From Cololabis saira (taxonomy: Eukaryota; Chordata; Actinopteri; Beloniformes; Belonidae), in contig NC_084606.1 of assembly GCF_033807715.1 (NCBI RefSeq), positions 36,383,069-36,447,068 of the forward strand: a DNA stretch of 64,000 nt. The letters are read 5' to 3'. The position numbers were made by a program, and so were the translations under genes. Positions 1 through 10,921 of this stretch are shown piece after piece. The stretch's first letter is position 1, and each line of letters starts with the position of its first letter. Below the pieces are notes generated by a model, which was given only the letters and a program-made list of their open reading frames with translations, did no database searches and was not told where the DNA came from.

Positions 1-1035
1 TTTTTATTTATGTCCACAAAATAATGTTTTGTTGGACACAAGAATAACTAGTACCATGTTTTTGCCTTTAAATATGTTTAAAGGTATGAAAACATTAAAG
101 TTTTCAGTTATAATTGCATAAATTATCTATATTTCATTACTTTATATACTGTCTTGGGGTTACATTTGCATAAAATGCTGAAAACCAAATTCTCAAAAAT
201 GTAAAACCGAAATAGACCAAAAATGGAAAAAATTAAAATGGAATGTGGAAAAAATGAAACCGATTTCACACCGATTTGCGGTGCGTGGCTGGCCTTGAAT
301 GATGCCAGTTTTGTGAGCGAAATGGCATGCGGCACTTGACTCATGTTTGTCGCAGGCATCTCCGAGACGTTTCCAGTTTTTGTAGCCACCTCTTATAAAA
401 GTAGTCTCTGTGTGCATCTCCGGAAAATGTCTGCAAGCCTTACAACACACTGCATCTTGAGCTTTACTGTATTCTATCCACTTGTACTTCCCATTCCAGT
501 TGGCATTAAATGACCGTGATTTTCCACCAATGACAGTAGCTGGGAAAGCTATTAGCTTGGGTTGAGTGGCCGGCTCCTCAATCGGTGATAAATCCGATGG
601 TGTGTGGATTAGTGGATTAAACTGTTCAAGAGGTGCCACCAGTGGTCGGCCCTCTTGGTGGGTCGAGGCCGGTGCCGGGTCATTAAAGTTAGCACAAAGG
701 CTAGCATGACTATCTGAGGATGTGGCGGTTTCCCCCTTATTCCCTGAGTCAATAAACGTATACTGGTGACCATCCTCTTTAGGCACAGCCCGGTCTGAGC
801 TTTCTTCAGTCAGTAGACGGGGTCTTTTGAAAAAGTGTCTCAAAGACAGCTGTTGTACCTAAATGACCCGCCTTCTGACCCGCTCGTGAACTGAAACATG
901 ACGCGCAACATCAGTCAATTATAAAAAAAATATATATTTATTTTTTTATTTTTTCCATGAATCTTACTGGGTGGGCAAAGCTGTCAATATGGGGGGGCCT
1001 GTGCACATCCAGGCCCCCCCTTAGATCCGCCCCTG
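1..1035 (-). mobile_element. Right-hand part of a hAT-like DNA transposon
   Basis: The segment ends at 1021-1035 with TTAGATCCGCCCCTG, the reverse complement of CAGGGGCGGATCTAA, a hAT-style terminus beginning CAG. The fragment of hAT-type transposase at 300-843 lies inside it. The left end is outside the window, so the target duplication cannot be checked. Confidence 0.5.
300..843 (-). pseudogene. N-terminal fragment of a hAT-type (ZMYM1-like) transposase with TTF-type zinc finger
   Basis: Read on the - strand, this opens with about 95 low-complexity residues. These are followed by RSFNANWNGKYKWIEYSKAQ, then DAVCCKACRHF and KNWKRLGDACDKHESSAACH. That is the TTF-type zinc finger that precedes the DUF4371/RNase H-like domain in ZMYM1-like hAT transposases (family knowledge). 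After about residue 175 the homology stops and reading becomes random before a stop at 193. The catalytic domain is absent, so this is a broken copy. The right terminus of its element is probably at 1035. Confidence 0.6.
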
Positions 1036-1102
1036 TGATTGGTCCTTACAGCATCATTAGCTGCCAATACTTGCTGTTGAATCTCAATATAATACTAGTA
1101 GT

Positions 1103-2607
1103 AATATGTTGCAGAACTACAGTCATATCATTCATGCAACAGCTCACAAAACAGTTTTAATAACACTAACCCAAATCAATATCGGAATCTGATCGGATCA
1201 TATCAAATCTTGATAATCGATCTGAATCTTAACCCTTGTACTGTCTTTGGGTCAAAATGACCTAATTCTCCTGTTCCTTCTTTCCTCCTGCTCTCTCCTT
1301 CCTTCTCCCTTCCTTCTTTTCCCCCCTCGTACATTCTTTCCTTGTTTTCTCCTTTCCTTACTTCATTCTTTTTCCCTTCCTTCCTTCTTTCCTCCCTTCC
1401 TTCCTTCTTTCCTCCTTCCTTCCTTCCTTCCTTCCTTCCTCCCTTCCTTCCTTCCTTCTTTTTTCCCTTTCTTCCTTCTTTCCTCCCTTCCTTCCTTCTT
1501 TCCTCCCATATTCCCTTCCTCCCTTCTTTCCTTCCTTCTTTTCTCCCTTCCTTCCTTCTTTCCTCCCTTCCTTCCTTCCTTCCTTCCTTCTTTTTTCCCT
1601 TTCTCCCTTCTTTTCTTCCTTCCTTCCTTCCTTCCTTCCTTCCTTCCTTCCTTCCTTCCTTCCTTCCTTCCTTCCTTCCTTCCTTCCTTCCTTCCTTCCT
1701 TCCTTCCTTCTTTTCTCTCTTCCTTCCTTCTTACCTTTCTTCCTTCTTTTCCTCCTTCCTTCCTTCCTTCCTTCCTTCCTTCCTTCCTTCCTTCCTTCCT
1801 TCCTTCCTTCCTTCCTTCCTTCCTTATTTTCTCTCTTCCTTCCTTCTTTCCTTTCTTCCTTTTTTCCCCTTCCTTCCTTCTTTTCCTTCCTTCCTTCCTT
1901 CCTTCCTTCCTTCCTTCCTTCCTTCCTTCCTTCCTTCCTTCCTTCCTTCCTTCCTTCCTTCCTTCCTTCTTTCCTTCCTTCCTTCCTTCCTTCTTTTCTC
2001 CCTTCCTCCTTCTTTCCTCTCTTCCTTTGTTCCTTCCTTCCTTCTTTTTTCACTTCCTTCCTTCTTTTCTTCCTTCCTTCCTTCCTTCCTTCCTTCCTTC
2101 CTTCCTTCCTTCCTTCCTTCCTTCCTTCCTTCCTTCCTTCCTTCCTTCCTTCTTATTCTCTTCCTTCTTTCTTTCCTTCCTTCCTTCTTTTCTCCCTCTT
2201 TTCCCCCTTCCTTCATTCTTTTCTTCCTTCCTTCCTTCCTTCCTTCCTTCCTTCCTTCCTTCCTTCCTTCCTTCCTTCCTTCCTTCCTTCCTTCTTTCCT
2301 CCCTTCTTCCCTTCCTCCTTCCTTGATCCCAAGACAGCACAAGGGTTAAGAATCAGGAATCAAATCAATTCTTGACATTTGAATTGATATCCAGCCCTAG
2401 TTTGTGACATCACAGAATATGTTGCAGAACTACAGTCATATCATTCATGCAGCAGCTGAAAAAACAGTTTTAATAACACAAACCCAAATCAATATCGGTA
2501 TCAAATCGAATCAAATCTTGATAATCGATTCTGAATCTTAAGAATCGAATCGATTCTTGACATTTGAATGGATCCTCAGTCCTAGTTTGTGACATCACAG
2601 AATCCTG
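1103..2607. repeat. Two tandem copies of a ~200-bp unit, the first split by a TTAA transposon
   Basis: Copy 1 runs 1103-1232 and resumes 2346-2418; copy 2 runs 2419-2607. Both share ATGTTGCAGAACTACAGTCA, AAAACAGTTTTAATAACAC, TTGATAATCGAT, then TTCTTGACATTTGAAT and GTTTGTGACATCACAGAAT. Copy 1 contains the 1229-2349 transposon at its TTAA; copy 2 has the same TTAA empty (2538-2541). Confidence 0.85.
1229..2349 (+). mobile_element. TTAA-flanked, TTCC-array-bearing piggyBac-like MITE, copy 1
   Basis: TTAA at 1229-1232 and 2346-2349 flank inverted ends: left CCCTTGTACTGTCTTTGGGT, right (reverse complement) CCCTTGTGCTGTCTTGGGAT. The interior is almost wholly TTCC with interruptions of TTTCTCCC and TTTTCTCCC type. 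There is no transposase. GGTCA-AAA-TGACC lies at 1250-1262. TTAA target duplication is typical of piggyBac and Kolobok elements; the CCC-initial terminus favours piggyBac. The long ORFs here on both strands are translations of the array. Confidence 0.85.
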
Positions 2608-2799
2608 TAAATCTGAGCAACTCTTTCTTTTCAGACTTAACCAAAAACTTAAACTTGCTATACCTGAAAAAGCCGCCCCACAACACACACGCAAACATTT
2701 CTTTTCCCTTTTTGGGTAATTTTCCATGTGATGGTCCGTCAGCGGTGATCCACCAGTGCTGTCATTGCTGCGAGGAGTGGCCTGATAACGCGCTGAAAC

Positions 2800-3190
2800 A
2801 CCTCAGGTTTATCACCGAGCTGTCAGACCTGAGCCCGGCCGGGGACTGGGAGCACTGGGACACACCCAGTCCAGATTACGAGCAGGAGGAGGTGTCGCTC
2901 TCTCAGCGCCGCACGCTTCTATTTATACCGGATAGTTGCAATAGCTCCGAGAGAGAGGGAGAGGGAGGGAAACAGAGAGAGTCATATGACCTTCAGCCCA
3001 TTCCACAGATAGTGACGGACAGAGTCCTCACTCTGAGCTCACATCTATCATTACACCGGAGCGTGCAGTAGGATGTGTCGCAACACCGTTGCTGGACTCT
3101 GAAAGCATTTTTCTGGGATATTGTCATTTATTCTCACAGTCGGGGGGACATCTATTTTCTCGTTTGGGGCCATCGACTCAGTCAGCGGCA
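2800..3190 (+). promoter_or_regulatory. Candidate promoter and 5' UTR of the ABLIM2-like gene
   Basis: This is the only non-repetitive, moderately GC- and CpG-containing stretch just upstream of the putative start codon. A TATA-like TATTTATA lies at about 2930-2937, roughly 255 bases before the ATG, after a GC-rich segment (CGGCCGGGGACTGGG near 2838). If this is the core promoter, the 5' UTR would be about 230 bases with no intron. It could equally be 5' UTR of a longer transcript. Nothing here proves a transcription start. Confidence 0.3.
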
Positions 3191-3206
3191 ATGCCAGAGG
3201 AGAAAG
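3191..3206 (+). CDS. ablim2: ABLIM2-like actin-binding LIM protein, coding exon 1 (start codon)
   Basis: This 16-base coding piece reads M-P-E-E-K plus one base, then a GT donor at 3207-3208 (AAAG|GTACAG). The start was chosen because its phase (one base left over) fits the acceptor of exon 2 at 28452, giving MPEEKVFQQQAVHSPLE. That resembles the short N-terminus of vertebrate ABLIM2, which has a similar Q-rich leader and a SPLE motif, as I recall it. The ATG has a purine (G) at -3. Upstream sequence is non-repetitive and looks like 5' UTR. The exon is very short, so its assignment rests on phase and leader similarity and not on a domain. An alternative upstream or internal promoter with another first exon is possible, as in other ABLIM genes. 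Confidence 0.62.
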
Positions 3207-3612
3207 GTACAGTAACTCGTGACTTTAATAAGCTTTAATTAGCTGCTTGTGACTCGTTCATGTTCATTTACAAGGACAGGAGAGAGTTTGTAGCCCAGCA
3301 CTCTACTCGTCTGTGTTTCCTCTGCATCCTCGCTGCTGTTTCATGTCCAACGCTGGGAGGGTTTCAGGAGAAGTTGGGTTTTATCTTGAGCTTAATCACC
3401 TCTTATGTAATTGGACTAGAAAGGGGCACTTTCTCGGTGGATGTGAGTGACGGACAGAGGTGTCAAGTAACCAAGTACAAATACTTCGTTACCTTACTTA
3501 AGTGGAAATTTTGGTTGTCTATACTTCACTGGAGTAATTATTTTTCAGACGACTTTTTACTTTTACTCCTTACATTTTCACACAATTCCTGCAACTAAAC
3601 TTGGATGTACAT

Positions 3613-4367
3613 TAGGAATGGGTGATATTTTACCGTTCACGATATATATCGTCAAAAAAATTCCTCACGATAAGAATTTGTCATCTCGCGGTAAAAACGA
3701 TAAATTCCCGTTGATGATGTTTTTGTGTAAAGCTGATTTTTGGAAGGAAGGAAGGGAGGAAGGAAGGAAGGAAGGAAGGAAGGAAGGAAGGAAGGAAGGA
3801 AGGAAGGAAGGAAGGAAGGAAGGAAGGAAGGAAGGAAGGAAGGAAGGAAGGAAGGAAGGAAGGGAGGGAGGGAGGGAGGGAGGGAGGGAGGGAGGGAGGG
3901 AGGGAGGGAGGGAGGGAGGAAGGAAGGAAGGAAGGAAGGAAGGAAGGAAGGAAGGAAACAAGGAAACAAGGAAGGAAGGGAGAAAAGAGGAAGGGAAGAA
4001 GGAAGGAGAGAGCAGGAGGAAAGAAGGAAGGAAGGGAAAAAAGAAGGAAGGAAGGAAGGAAGGAAGGAAGGAAAGGGAGAAGGAAGGGAGAAAACAAGGA
4101 AAGGAGGAAGGAAGGAGAGAGCAGGAGAAAAGAAGGAAGGAAGGGAAAAAAGAAGGAAGGAAGGAAGGAAGGAAGGAAGGAAAGGGGAGAAGGAAGGGAG
4201 AAAACAAGGAAAGGAGGAAGGAAGGAGAGGGCAGGAGGAAAGAAGGAAGGAAGGGAAAAAGGAAGGAAGGAAGGTAGGAAGGAAGGAAGGAAGGAAGGAA
4301 GGAAGGAAGGAAGGAAGGAAGGAAGGAAGGAAGGAAGGAAGGAAGGAAGGAAGGAAGGAAAGAAGGA

Positions 4368-4401
<34 letters not shown>

Positions 4402-4556
4402 AATTCCTGTTGATGACGTTTTTGTGTAACGAGATAGATTTATAGTTAAAAAGGTGGAGTTGAATTGGTATTTTTTTTATCGTCATTTTTATCGTTATCG
4501 GGATAAATGACAGAAATTATCGTGATACATTTTTTAGTCCATACCGCCCATCCCTA
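3613..4556 (+). mobile_element. Nested hAT-like element (TAGGGATGGG termini) with a GGAA array
   Basis: The ends TAGGAATGGG and CCCATCCCTA are imperfect inverted repeats. The exact 8-bp duplication ATGTACAT lies at 3605-3612 and 4557-4564. The related copy at 15354-16042 is uninterrupted at this point (ATGTACATTCC), which confirms the insertion. The interior contains a duplicated AAATTCCYGTTGATGAYG segment on either side of the purine array. Confidence 0.85.
3742..4398 (+). repeat. GGAA/GGGA polypurine array inside the nested hAT element
   Basis: About 650 bases of GGAA tandem repeat with a GGGA block (roughly 3862-3920) and phrases such as GGAGAGAGCAGGAGGAAAG. The same phrases occur in the TTAA-flanked elements of this window, but no TTAACCC terminus is present here. 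The flanking AAATTCCYGTTGATGAYG copies suggest a duplication around the array. Confidence 0.9.
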
Positions 4557-4960
4557 ATGTACATTCCAATAAAGGTTAGGATAAATGATAACATGCCTCT
4601 GAAGTTTGACTTTTTGCACCATTACAATACTTATAGGCAACTAGTCATCATATCTCCCGCTCTCTGAAACACATGTTAATGCTCAATAGTACACATATAT
4701 GCTTCTTTAATATATTTGCATTATACATTCATTTTCAATGGCTTAATGGCTTTTTTCCCCCTTACATTACTTTTACTTTTATACTTTAAGTAGTTTTGAA
4801 ACCAGTACTTTTATACTTTTACTTGAGTAAAAAACTTGAGTTGATACTTCAACTTCTGCAGGAGTATTTTTAAACTCTAGTATCTATACTTCTACCTGAG
4901 TAATGCATGAATGACAGCAGGCTGGTAGGAAGCGGGGGGCTGTGGGGCGACGTGCTGCCG

Positions 4961-4986
4961 GCCTGCCTGCCTGCCTGCCTGCCTGC
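4961..4986 (+). repeat. Short GCCT tetranucleotide repeat
   Basis: About six consecutive GCCT units, followed by GCATGG. It is interrupted afterwards. Confidence 0.9.
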
Positions 4987-5434
4987 ATGGCTGCACGGGC
5001 CCTGGCAGCAGCCGTGGTTTCCCGGTCCCCCGCCGGCATGCCCGGCTCTGGGAGCTCAGCCATCTGGGCCGCTCACACCGGGAGCTAAGAGCTAATCACT
5101 ATGATATTTTTATAGTTGTTTACAGTCTCGCTGGTGCTGCATAACAAACTGACCTTTGAGTACTTTGAGATATTTCTACATGTGCTCTGCAAACCCAAGA
5201 GGATTTATGTTTCTGATAACATCTCCTTGGTGACTGATGCCATGCTACTGCAGGATTACAGATGGTTTGTTGTTGAAGGGAATTGAATTGATTAGAAAAC
5301 AACATTCAAGCAGTGAAATAATAATGCTGAACACAGAGACTGATCCATATTCACCAATCAGGTATCAAACTAATTGCACACATCAAAAGAAGAAAAATGT
5401 TATGTCATATTTTGTCATTTTAATCAAATACATA

Positions 5435-5681
5435 TACAGGACTGTCTCAGAAAATTTGAATATTGTGATTTTCTGTAATGCAATTACAAAAACAAAAATG
5501 TCATACATTCTGGATTCATTACAAATCAACTGAAATATTACAAGCCTTTTATTATTTTAATATTGCTGATCATGGCTTACAGTTTAAGAAAACTCAAATA
5601 TCCTATCTCAAAAAATTAGAATATTCTGGGAATCTTAATCGTAAACTGTAAGTCATAATCAGCAATATTAAAATAATTTTA
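5435..5681 (+). mobile_element. TA-flanked palindromic MITE (TACAGGACTGTCTCAG family), 3'-truncated copy
   Basis: It starts TACAGGACTGTCTCAGAAAA. It contains the inner motif TCATACATTCTGGATTCATT and the inverted half CAGCAATATTAAAATAA, but ends before the second terminus. The complete copies are at 7382-7687 and 57966-58336. The TA flank suggests Tc1/mariner-type mobilisation. Confidence 0.75.
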
Positions 5682-5865
5682 TTTTAACTTTCATTTTTAA
5701 TCCACTCTATATTCTTCTGGTCCGTTCTCCTATATGTTCCCCCTCTAACCCGGTACATACATAGGTTCCTCTAAACATCTGTTCCTGCTACAGTTTTAAC
5801 TAAAAGAAAATGTGCTCCAATACAGCAATAATCTTATTTTAAACACTGCCAAAACTCAAAATCTT

Positions 5866-6188
5866 AAAGACTTTAACTTAAAACTTAACTAGAACTTAAA
5901 ATTAGCTTGACACAAATGAAAGTTCAATTGAAACACGTGGGAAAAACACCTCCTAAGATCCTTAGTTTTTTGAGTGAATCAGTGAATTTGTTCAACTGGT
6001 GTAAGTTCAGGGTTTTTAAATGCACAGCCATGAACCTACTGGATTATATAATTTAGTCTTAGTGATGTCAATTAACATCTTATGTATATTTACAATTGCT
6101 CTTTAACTAAACAAAAATAGGTTTTATCCGATTACTCGATGGAATTTTCAGTAGAATATTCGAAGAATATTCCATAGCTGCAGCCCTA
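5866..6188 (+). mobile_element. 3' half of a hAT MITE (TAGGGCTG...CTGCAGCCCTA family)
   Basis: Homologous to the right half of the complete element at 28919-29601: shared segments include AAAATTAGCTTGACACAAAT, CAATTGAAACACGTGGGAAA and the terminus TAGCTGCAGCCCTA. The left half is missing. Confidence 0.7.
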
Positions 6189-6579
6189 AACAGGATGAAT
6201 TATTATCATTGACTGGTGGATATGCTAGCTTACCATCAAATACATTTGAGTCAAAGCAGTGTGGACAGTATTGATTGTAAAGCGTCTTGAGTGCTTTAGT
6301 CTGCTGGTTTTATTTCCAGCCTCTTGGCGTGTGTTGGTGTCACCACTGAGCATGCTCAGCAGCGGCGCTGCATTAACCACTGGATTAGCTCTGCTGTTTC
6401 CCTTTCCTCTGCTCAGTTATATTTACTCCACCAGTGTCTTTCTTTTGTATTCTGTACTCCGTGAAAAACAACAACAGTGCGTGTCCTGCCGACTGCTTTG
6501 TAACGATCTATTTCCTGCCAGGAAGGAAAAGAAGGAGTAGTCAGTATTTCAAGTTTCTGACGTGGTGCATTTACTGCCC

Positions 6580-7261
6580 TTAACCCTTGTGCTGTGTTTG
6601 GGTCAAGGGAGGGTGGAGGGAGAGAAGATGGAAGGAAGGAAAGAAGGAAGTAAGTAGGGAAGGGAGTAAGGAAGGGAGAAAAGATGGAAGGAAGGAAAGA
6701 AGGAAGTGAGGAAGAAAGGAGAAAAGAAGGAAAGAAGGAAGGGAGTAGGAAAGGGAGTAAGGAAGGGAGAAAAGATGGAAGGGAGGAAAAAAGGAAGTAA
6801 GGAAGAAAGGAAAAAAGAAGGAAGGAAGTAGGAAAGGGAGTAAGGAAGGGAGAAAAGATGGAAGGGAGGAAAGAAGGGAGGAATGGAAGGAAGGGAGAAA
6901 GGAGAAAAGAAGGAAGGAAGTAGGAAAGGGAGTAAGGAAGGGAGAAAAGATGGAAGGAATGGAGAAAGGAGAAAAAGACGGAAGGAAGCAAGGAAGTAGG
7001 AAAGGGAGTAAAGAAGGGAGAAAGGAAGGAAAGAAGGGGGAAAAGGGAAGAAAGAAGGGAGGGAAGAAGGAAGGAATGGAGAAAATAAGGAAAGAAGGAA
7101 GGAAAAGCAAAGAAGGTAATACAGGAACGAATGACAGAAGGGAGGTAGGAAGAAAAAGGAGTAAAGGAGGAAAATAGGAAAGGAAGAAGGAAGGAGAGAG
7201 CAGGAGGAAAGAAGGATAGAAGAATTGGGTCATTTGCACTCAAAGACAGCACAAGGGTTAA
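6580..7261 (-). mobile_element. TTAA-flanked, GGAA-array piggyBac-like MITE, copy 2
   Basis: TTAA at 6580-6583 and 7258-7261; termini CCCTTGTGCTGTGTTTGGGT and (reverse complement) CCCTTGTGCTGTCTTTGAGT. The interior is dominated by an irregular unit of about 70-90 bases built from GGAAGTAAGGAAG, AAAGGAGAAAAGAAGG and GTAGGAAAGGGAGTAAGGAA. The response-element-like palindrome near 7228-7240 is degraded (GGTCATTTGCACT). Confidence 0.85.
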
Positions 7262-7381
7262 GGTGATGTCCTGCAGGAAACGTGAAAGAAAAGATAAGAA
7301 TTTTAATGATTTCATTTCAGTGGAGCTTGGCTGTGATAAGTGAACCCTGCACAATGTGGTGAAGTGCTATGAGTATGTGAT

Positions 7382-7687
7382 TACAGGACTGTCTCAGAAA
7401 ATTAGAATATTGTGATAAAGTTCTTTATTTTCTGTAATGCTTTTATTATTTTAATATTGCCGATTATGGCTTACAGTTTAAGATTAAGATTCCCAGAATA
7501 TTCTAATTTTTTGAGATAGGATATTTGAGTTTTCTTAAAGTGTAAGCCATGATCAGCAATATTAAAATAATAAAAGGCTTGCAATATTTCAGTTGATTTG
7601 TAATGAATCCAGAATGTATGACATTTTTGTTTTTGTAATTGCATTACAGAAAATCACAATATTCTAATTTTCTGAGACAGTCCTATA
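7382..7687 (+). mobile_element. TA-flanked palindromic MITE, near-complete copy
   Basis: It runs from TACAGGACTGTCTCAG to CTGAGACAGTCCTATA. The two halves are long inverted repeats (ATCACAATATTCTAATTTTC against its complement), so a transcript would fold into a long hairpin. Confidence 0.85.
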
Positions 7688-8238
7688 AATTCCCTTCCCA
7701 TCCATGACCCCGACTCAGTTGGTTTTGAAGAGAAACGGTCATAAACACACCATAAACATTTCCACCCCCTTCACCTGGTTCTGGTTAGTCTGGGTGAGGT
7801 TCTTTCTCTTTGTTGTTCCTGAAGACGAAGGGAGGCGTGTTTGCTGCCGTTACCAGTTTGTTGTTGCGGACACACCTACACAAACACACCCACACACACT
7901 CTAACTACGGTGGGTTTCTACACACAGACATTCACGTTGCGTGGCTCTGCAGAGCGGCGGCGCCGTGTTTGATCTGCTTCTAATCAGCATGATTAGCATG
8001 CGGTTCTGCACCGGCCCCGGGGCTGACGTCCAGGTTTTGCAGGGGACTCTGGGCCAGCAGGTCTGTGCGTCTGCGGCCCGGCCAAGGACAGAGGATTCTG
8101 GGGGCGTGATGTAATGGCTGGCTGGCTGTCAGGCGCCACAGTGACGCCCGTCACCATTCCAGACCTGCAAGTAAACAAACCCCCAGTGGGCCCGTCTGTT
8201 TACCGGCAGCAGCCATGACCTTATTCCACATTGAAGAA

Positions 8239-8906
<668 letters not shown>

Positions 8907-8949
8907 TTCAATCAAAGGTGAAAAATTGCATTGAATAGCATTGGTCATG

Positions 8950-9310
8950 AATTAAATTCAGCTTCATTTATATAGCGCCAAATAACAACAAATGTCACGC
9001 CAAGCAGGGCTGGGCGATACGACCTCAAATCAATATCACGATAAATTGGGCAGTTTTACCTCGATAACAATAAATGCACGTGTTGTGTGTTTCATTCATG
9101 GGTGATTTTCTGGAGGGTTTGGTGAGCAGCAGCTTCTGTGGTCCAGTAGGGTTGGGGTTAGGTACGGTAGATGTTTCCAGCTCCAGTGGTGTCTTTGAGC
9201 CTCCGGCTGCTCCTCGTGGGCTCTTCTTTACCTCTCTGAGGAGTCTGAGTTGTGTCTTTAGATTAGATCGCATTTTATGGAAAATTTATGCAGAAACCCA
9301 GTAAATCCCA
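8950..9310. repeat. Fragments of dispersed repeats (TTTATATAGCGC motif; CAGGGCTGGGCGATA terminus)
   Basis: TTTATATAGCGCC at about 8968-8980 is the motif shared with 27141-27544 and 43362-43718. At 9006 CAGGGCTGGGCGATACG looks like a hAT-type terminus. No opposite end was found. Confidence 0.35.
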
Positions 9311-9923
9311 GGAGACTTTCACTTTCACTTTTCACTGCCACTGTGTTTGTGCAGGTAAAGCACCTAATCGTATTGTAAAATGAAGACGATGTCACATAAA
9401 GGACGCATGGTGCATCACGCACCGTGCGTGATGAATTCTAACACTGTCAAGTCTGAAACCACCTCTCAGCTGGTTCATTAACTGAATCCCTCCCATCAAA
9501 CTTCTTGCTTCTTACTCCCAGCAGACAATTGTCTCCACGAGAAAACAAAAAAAAATGCAGGAAGACACAGTGAAAATCCCAAAATAGCTTTTCTTTGAGA
9601 CGTGATTCTATTGATTACTTTAGAGCTAACACCAGGAAGAACGTTGAAACAGTCTGGAAAAGCAGGAGCCTAATAGAAACAGACAGTTCTAGGTGGTGAT
9701 GATGTTCTATATTTAAAAGACCCAAAAGAACATGTGTGCTGATCATAACTAACGTCCAAAGCCCGATATATAGATACAGCAACAGCTGGAAGGTGGAAGA
9801 TGGTGATTATGACATTTATTTATTTGAAAGACTCAAGATAGCTCATGTTGTCTTCCTGGACTTTAAGTTAGGACGGTGAAGCTTCGACCCGTTTCTTATG
9901 TTGCTGGTCCTTGTCACAACAAA

Positions 9924-10921
9924 TTAACCCTTGTGCTGTCTTTGGGTCAAGGGAGGAGGAAGGGAAGAGGGGAGGAAAGAAGGAAGGAAGGAAATAAAGG
10001 AAGAAAGCAGAAAGAAGGAAGGAAGTAGGAAAGGGAGTAAGGAAGGGAGAAAAGATGGAAGGGAGGAAAGAAGGAAGTAAGGAAGAAAGGAAAGAAGTAG
10101 GAAAGGGAGTAAGGAAGGGAAAAAAGATGGAAGGGAGGAAAGAAGGAACTAAGGAAGAAAGGATAAAATAAGGAAGGAAGTAGGAAAGGGAGTAAAGAAG
10201 GGATAAAAGATGCAAGGGAGGAAAGAAGGAAGTAAGGAAGAAAGGAGAAAAGAAGGAAGGAAGGAAGGAAGTAGAAAAGGGAGTAAGGAAGGGAGAAAAG
10301 ATGGAAGGGAGGAAAGAAAGAAGTAAGGAAGAAAGGAGAAAAGAAGGAAGGGAGTAGGAAAGGGAGTAAGGAAGGGAGAAAAGATGGAAGGAAAGAAGGA
10401 AGTAAGGAAGAAAAGAAAAAAGAAGGAAGGAAGTAGGAAAGGGAGTAAGAAAGGGAGAAAAGATGGAAGGAAGGAAAGAAGGAAGTAAGGAAGAAAGGAG
10501 AAAAGAAGTAGGGAAGGGAGTAAGGAAGGGAGAAAAGATGGAACGGAGGAAAGAAGGAAGTAAGGAAGAAAGGAGAAAAGAAGGAAGGAAGTAGGAAAGG
10601 GAGTAAGGAAGGTAGAAAAGATGGAAGGAAGGGAGAAAGAAAGGAAAGAAGGGAGAAAAGGAAAGAAGGGAGGGAGGAAGGAATTGAGAAAAGGAAAGAA
10701 AGAAGGGAGGGAACAAGGGATGAATGGGGAAAATAAGGAAAGAAGGAAGGAAAAGCAAAGAAGGTAATAAAGGAACGAATGACAAAGGGAGGTAGGAAGA
10801 AAAAGGAGTAAAGGAGGGTAAAAAAGGAGGAAAAGAGGAAAGGAAGAAGGAAGGACAGAGCAGGAGGAAAGAAGGATAGAAGAATTGGGTCATTTTGACC
10901 CGAAGAAAGCACAAGGGTTAA
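9924..10921 (-). mobile_element. TTAA-flanked, GGAA-array piggyBac-like MITE, copy 3
   Basis: TTAA at 9924-9927 and 10918-10921; termini CCCTTGTGCTGTCTTTGGGT and (reverse complement) CCCTTGTGCTTTCTTCGGGT. The palindrome GGTCA-TTT-TGACC is at 10888-10900. The interior repeats the same 70-90-base unit as the 6580 copy about eight times, so these two copies form a subfamily. Confidence 0.88.

Larger units (their letters stand above)
3455..4905 (+). mobile_element. Non-autonomous hAT element (CAGAGGTGTC family), right end lost, host to a nested insertion
   Basis: It begins CAGAGGTGTCAAGTAACC at 3455 and is homologous, in the opposite orientation, to the complete copy at 15354-16042. It includes runs such as ACTTTTACTTTTATACTTT and CTTGAGTAAAAAACTTGAGT. 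The right terminus is missing: homology stops near 4905 (CTACCTGAGTAATG). An element at 3613-4556 is inserted in it. Confidence 0.75.

Noticed and set aside
1247..2349. Long ORFs on both strands rich in Leu-Pro-Ser-Phe or Lys-Glu-Gly-Arg
   Set aside because: They are translations of TTCC/GGAA repeats, open in several frames at once, with no domain. The same applies to those at 3618-4486, 6413-7354, 9868-11026, 17656-18771, 32111-33013, 35497-36339, 43108-44226 and 59088-60173.
2589..3071. 160-residue ORF just upstream of the ABLIM2-like start
   Set aside because: It has no recognisable domain, starts within a dispersed repeat unit, and overlaps the likely promoter and 5' UTR. I prefer untranslated sequence, though an upstream ORF cannot be excluded.
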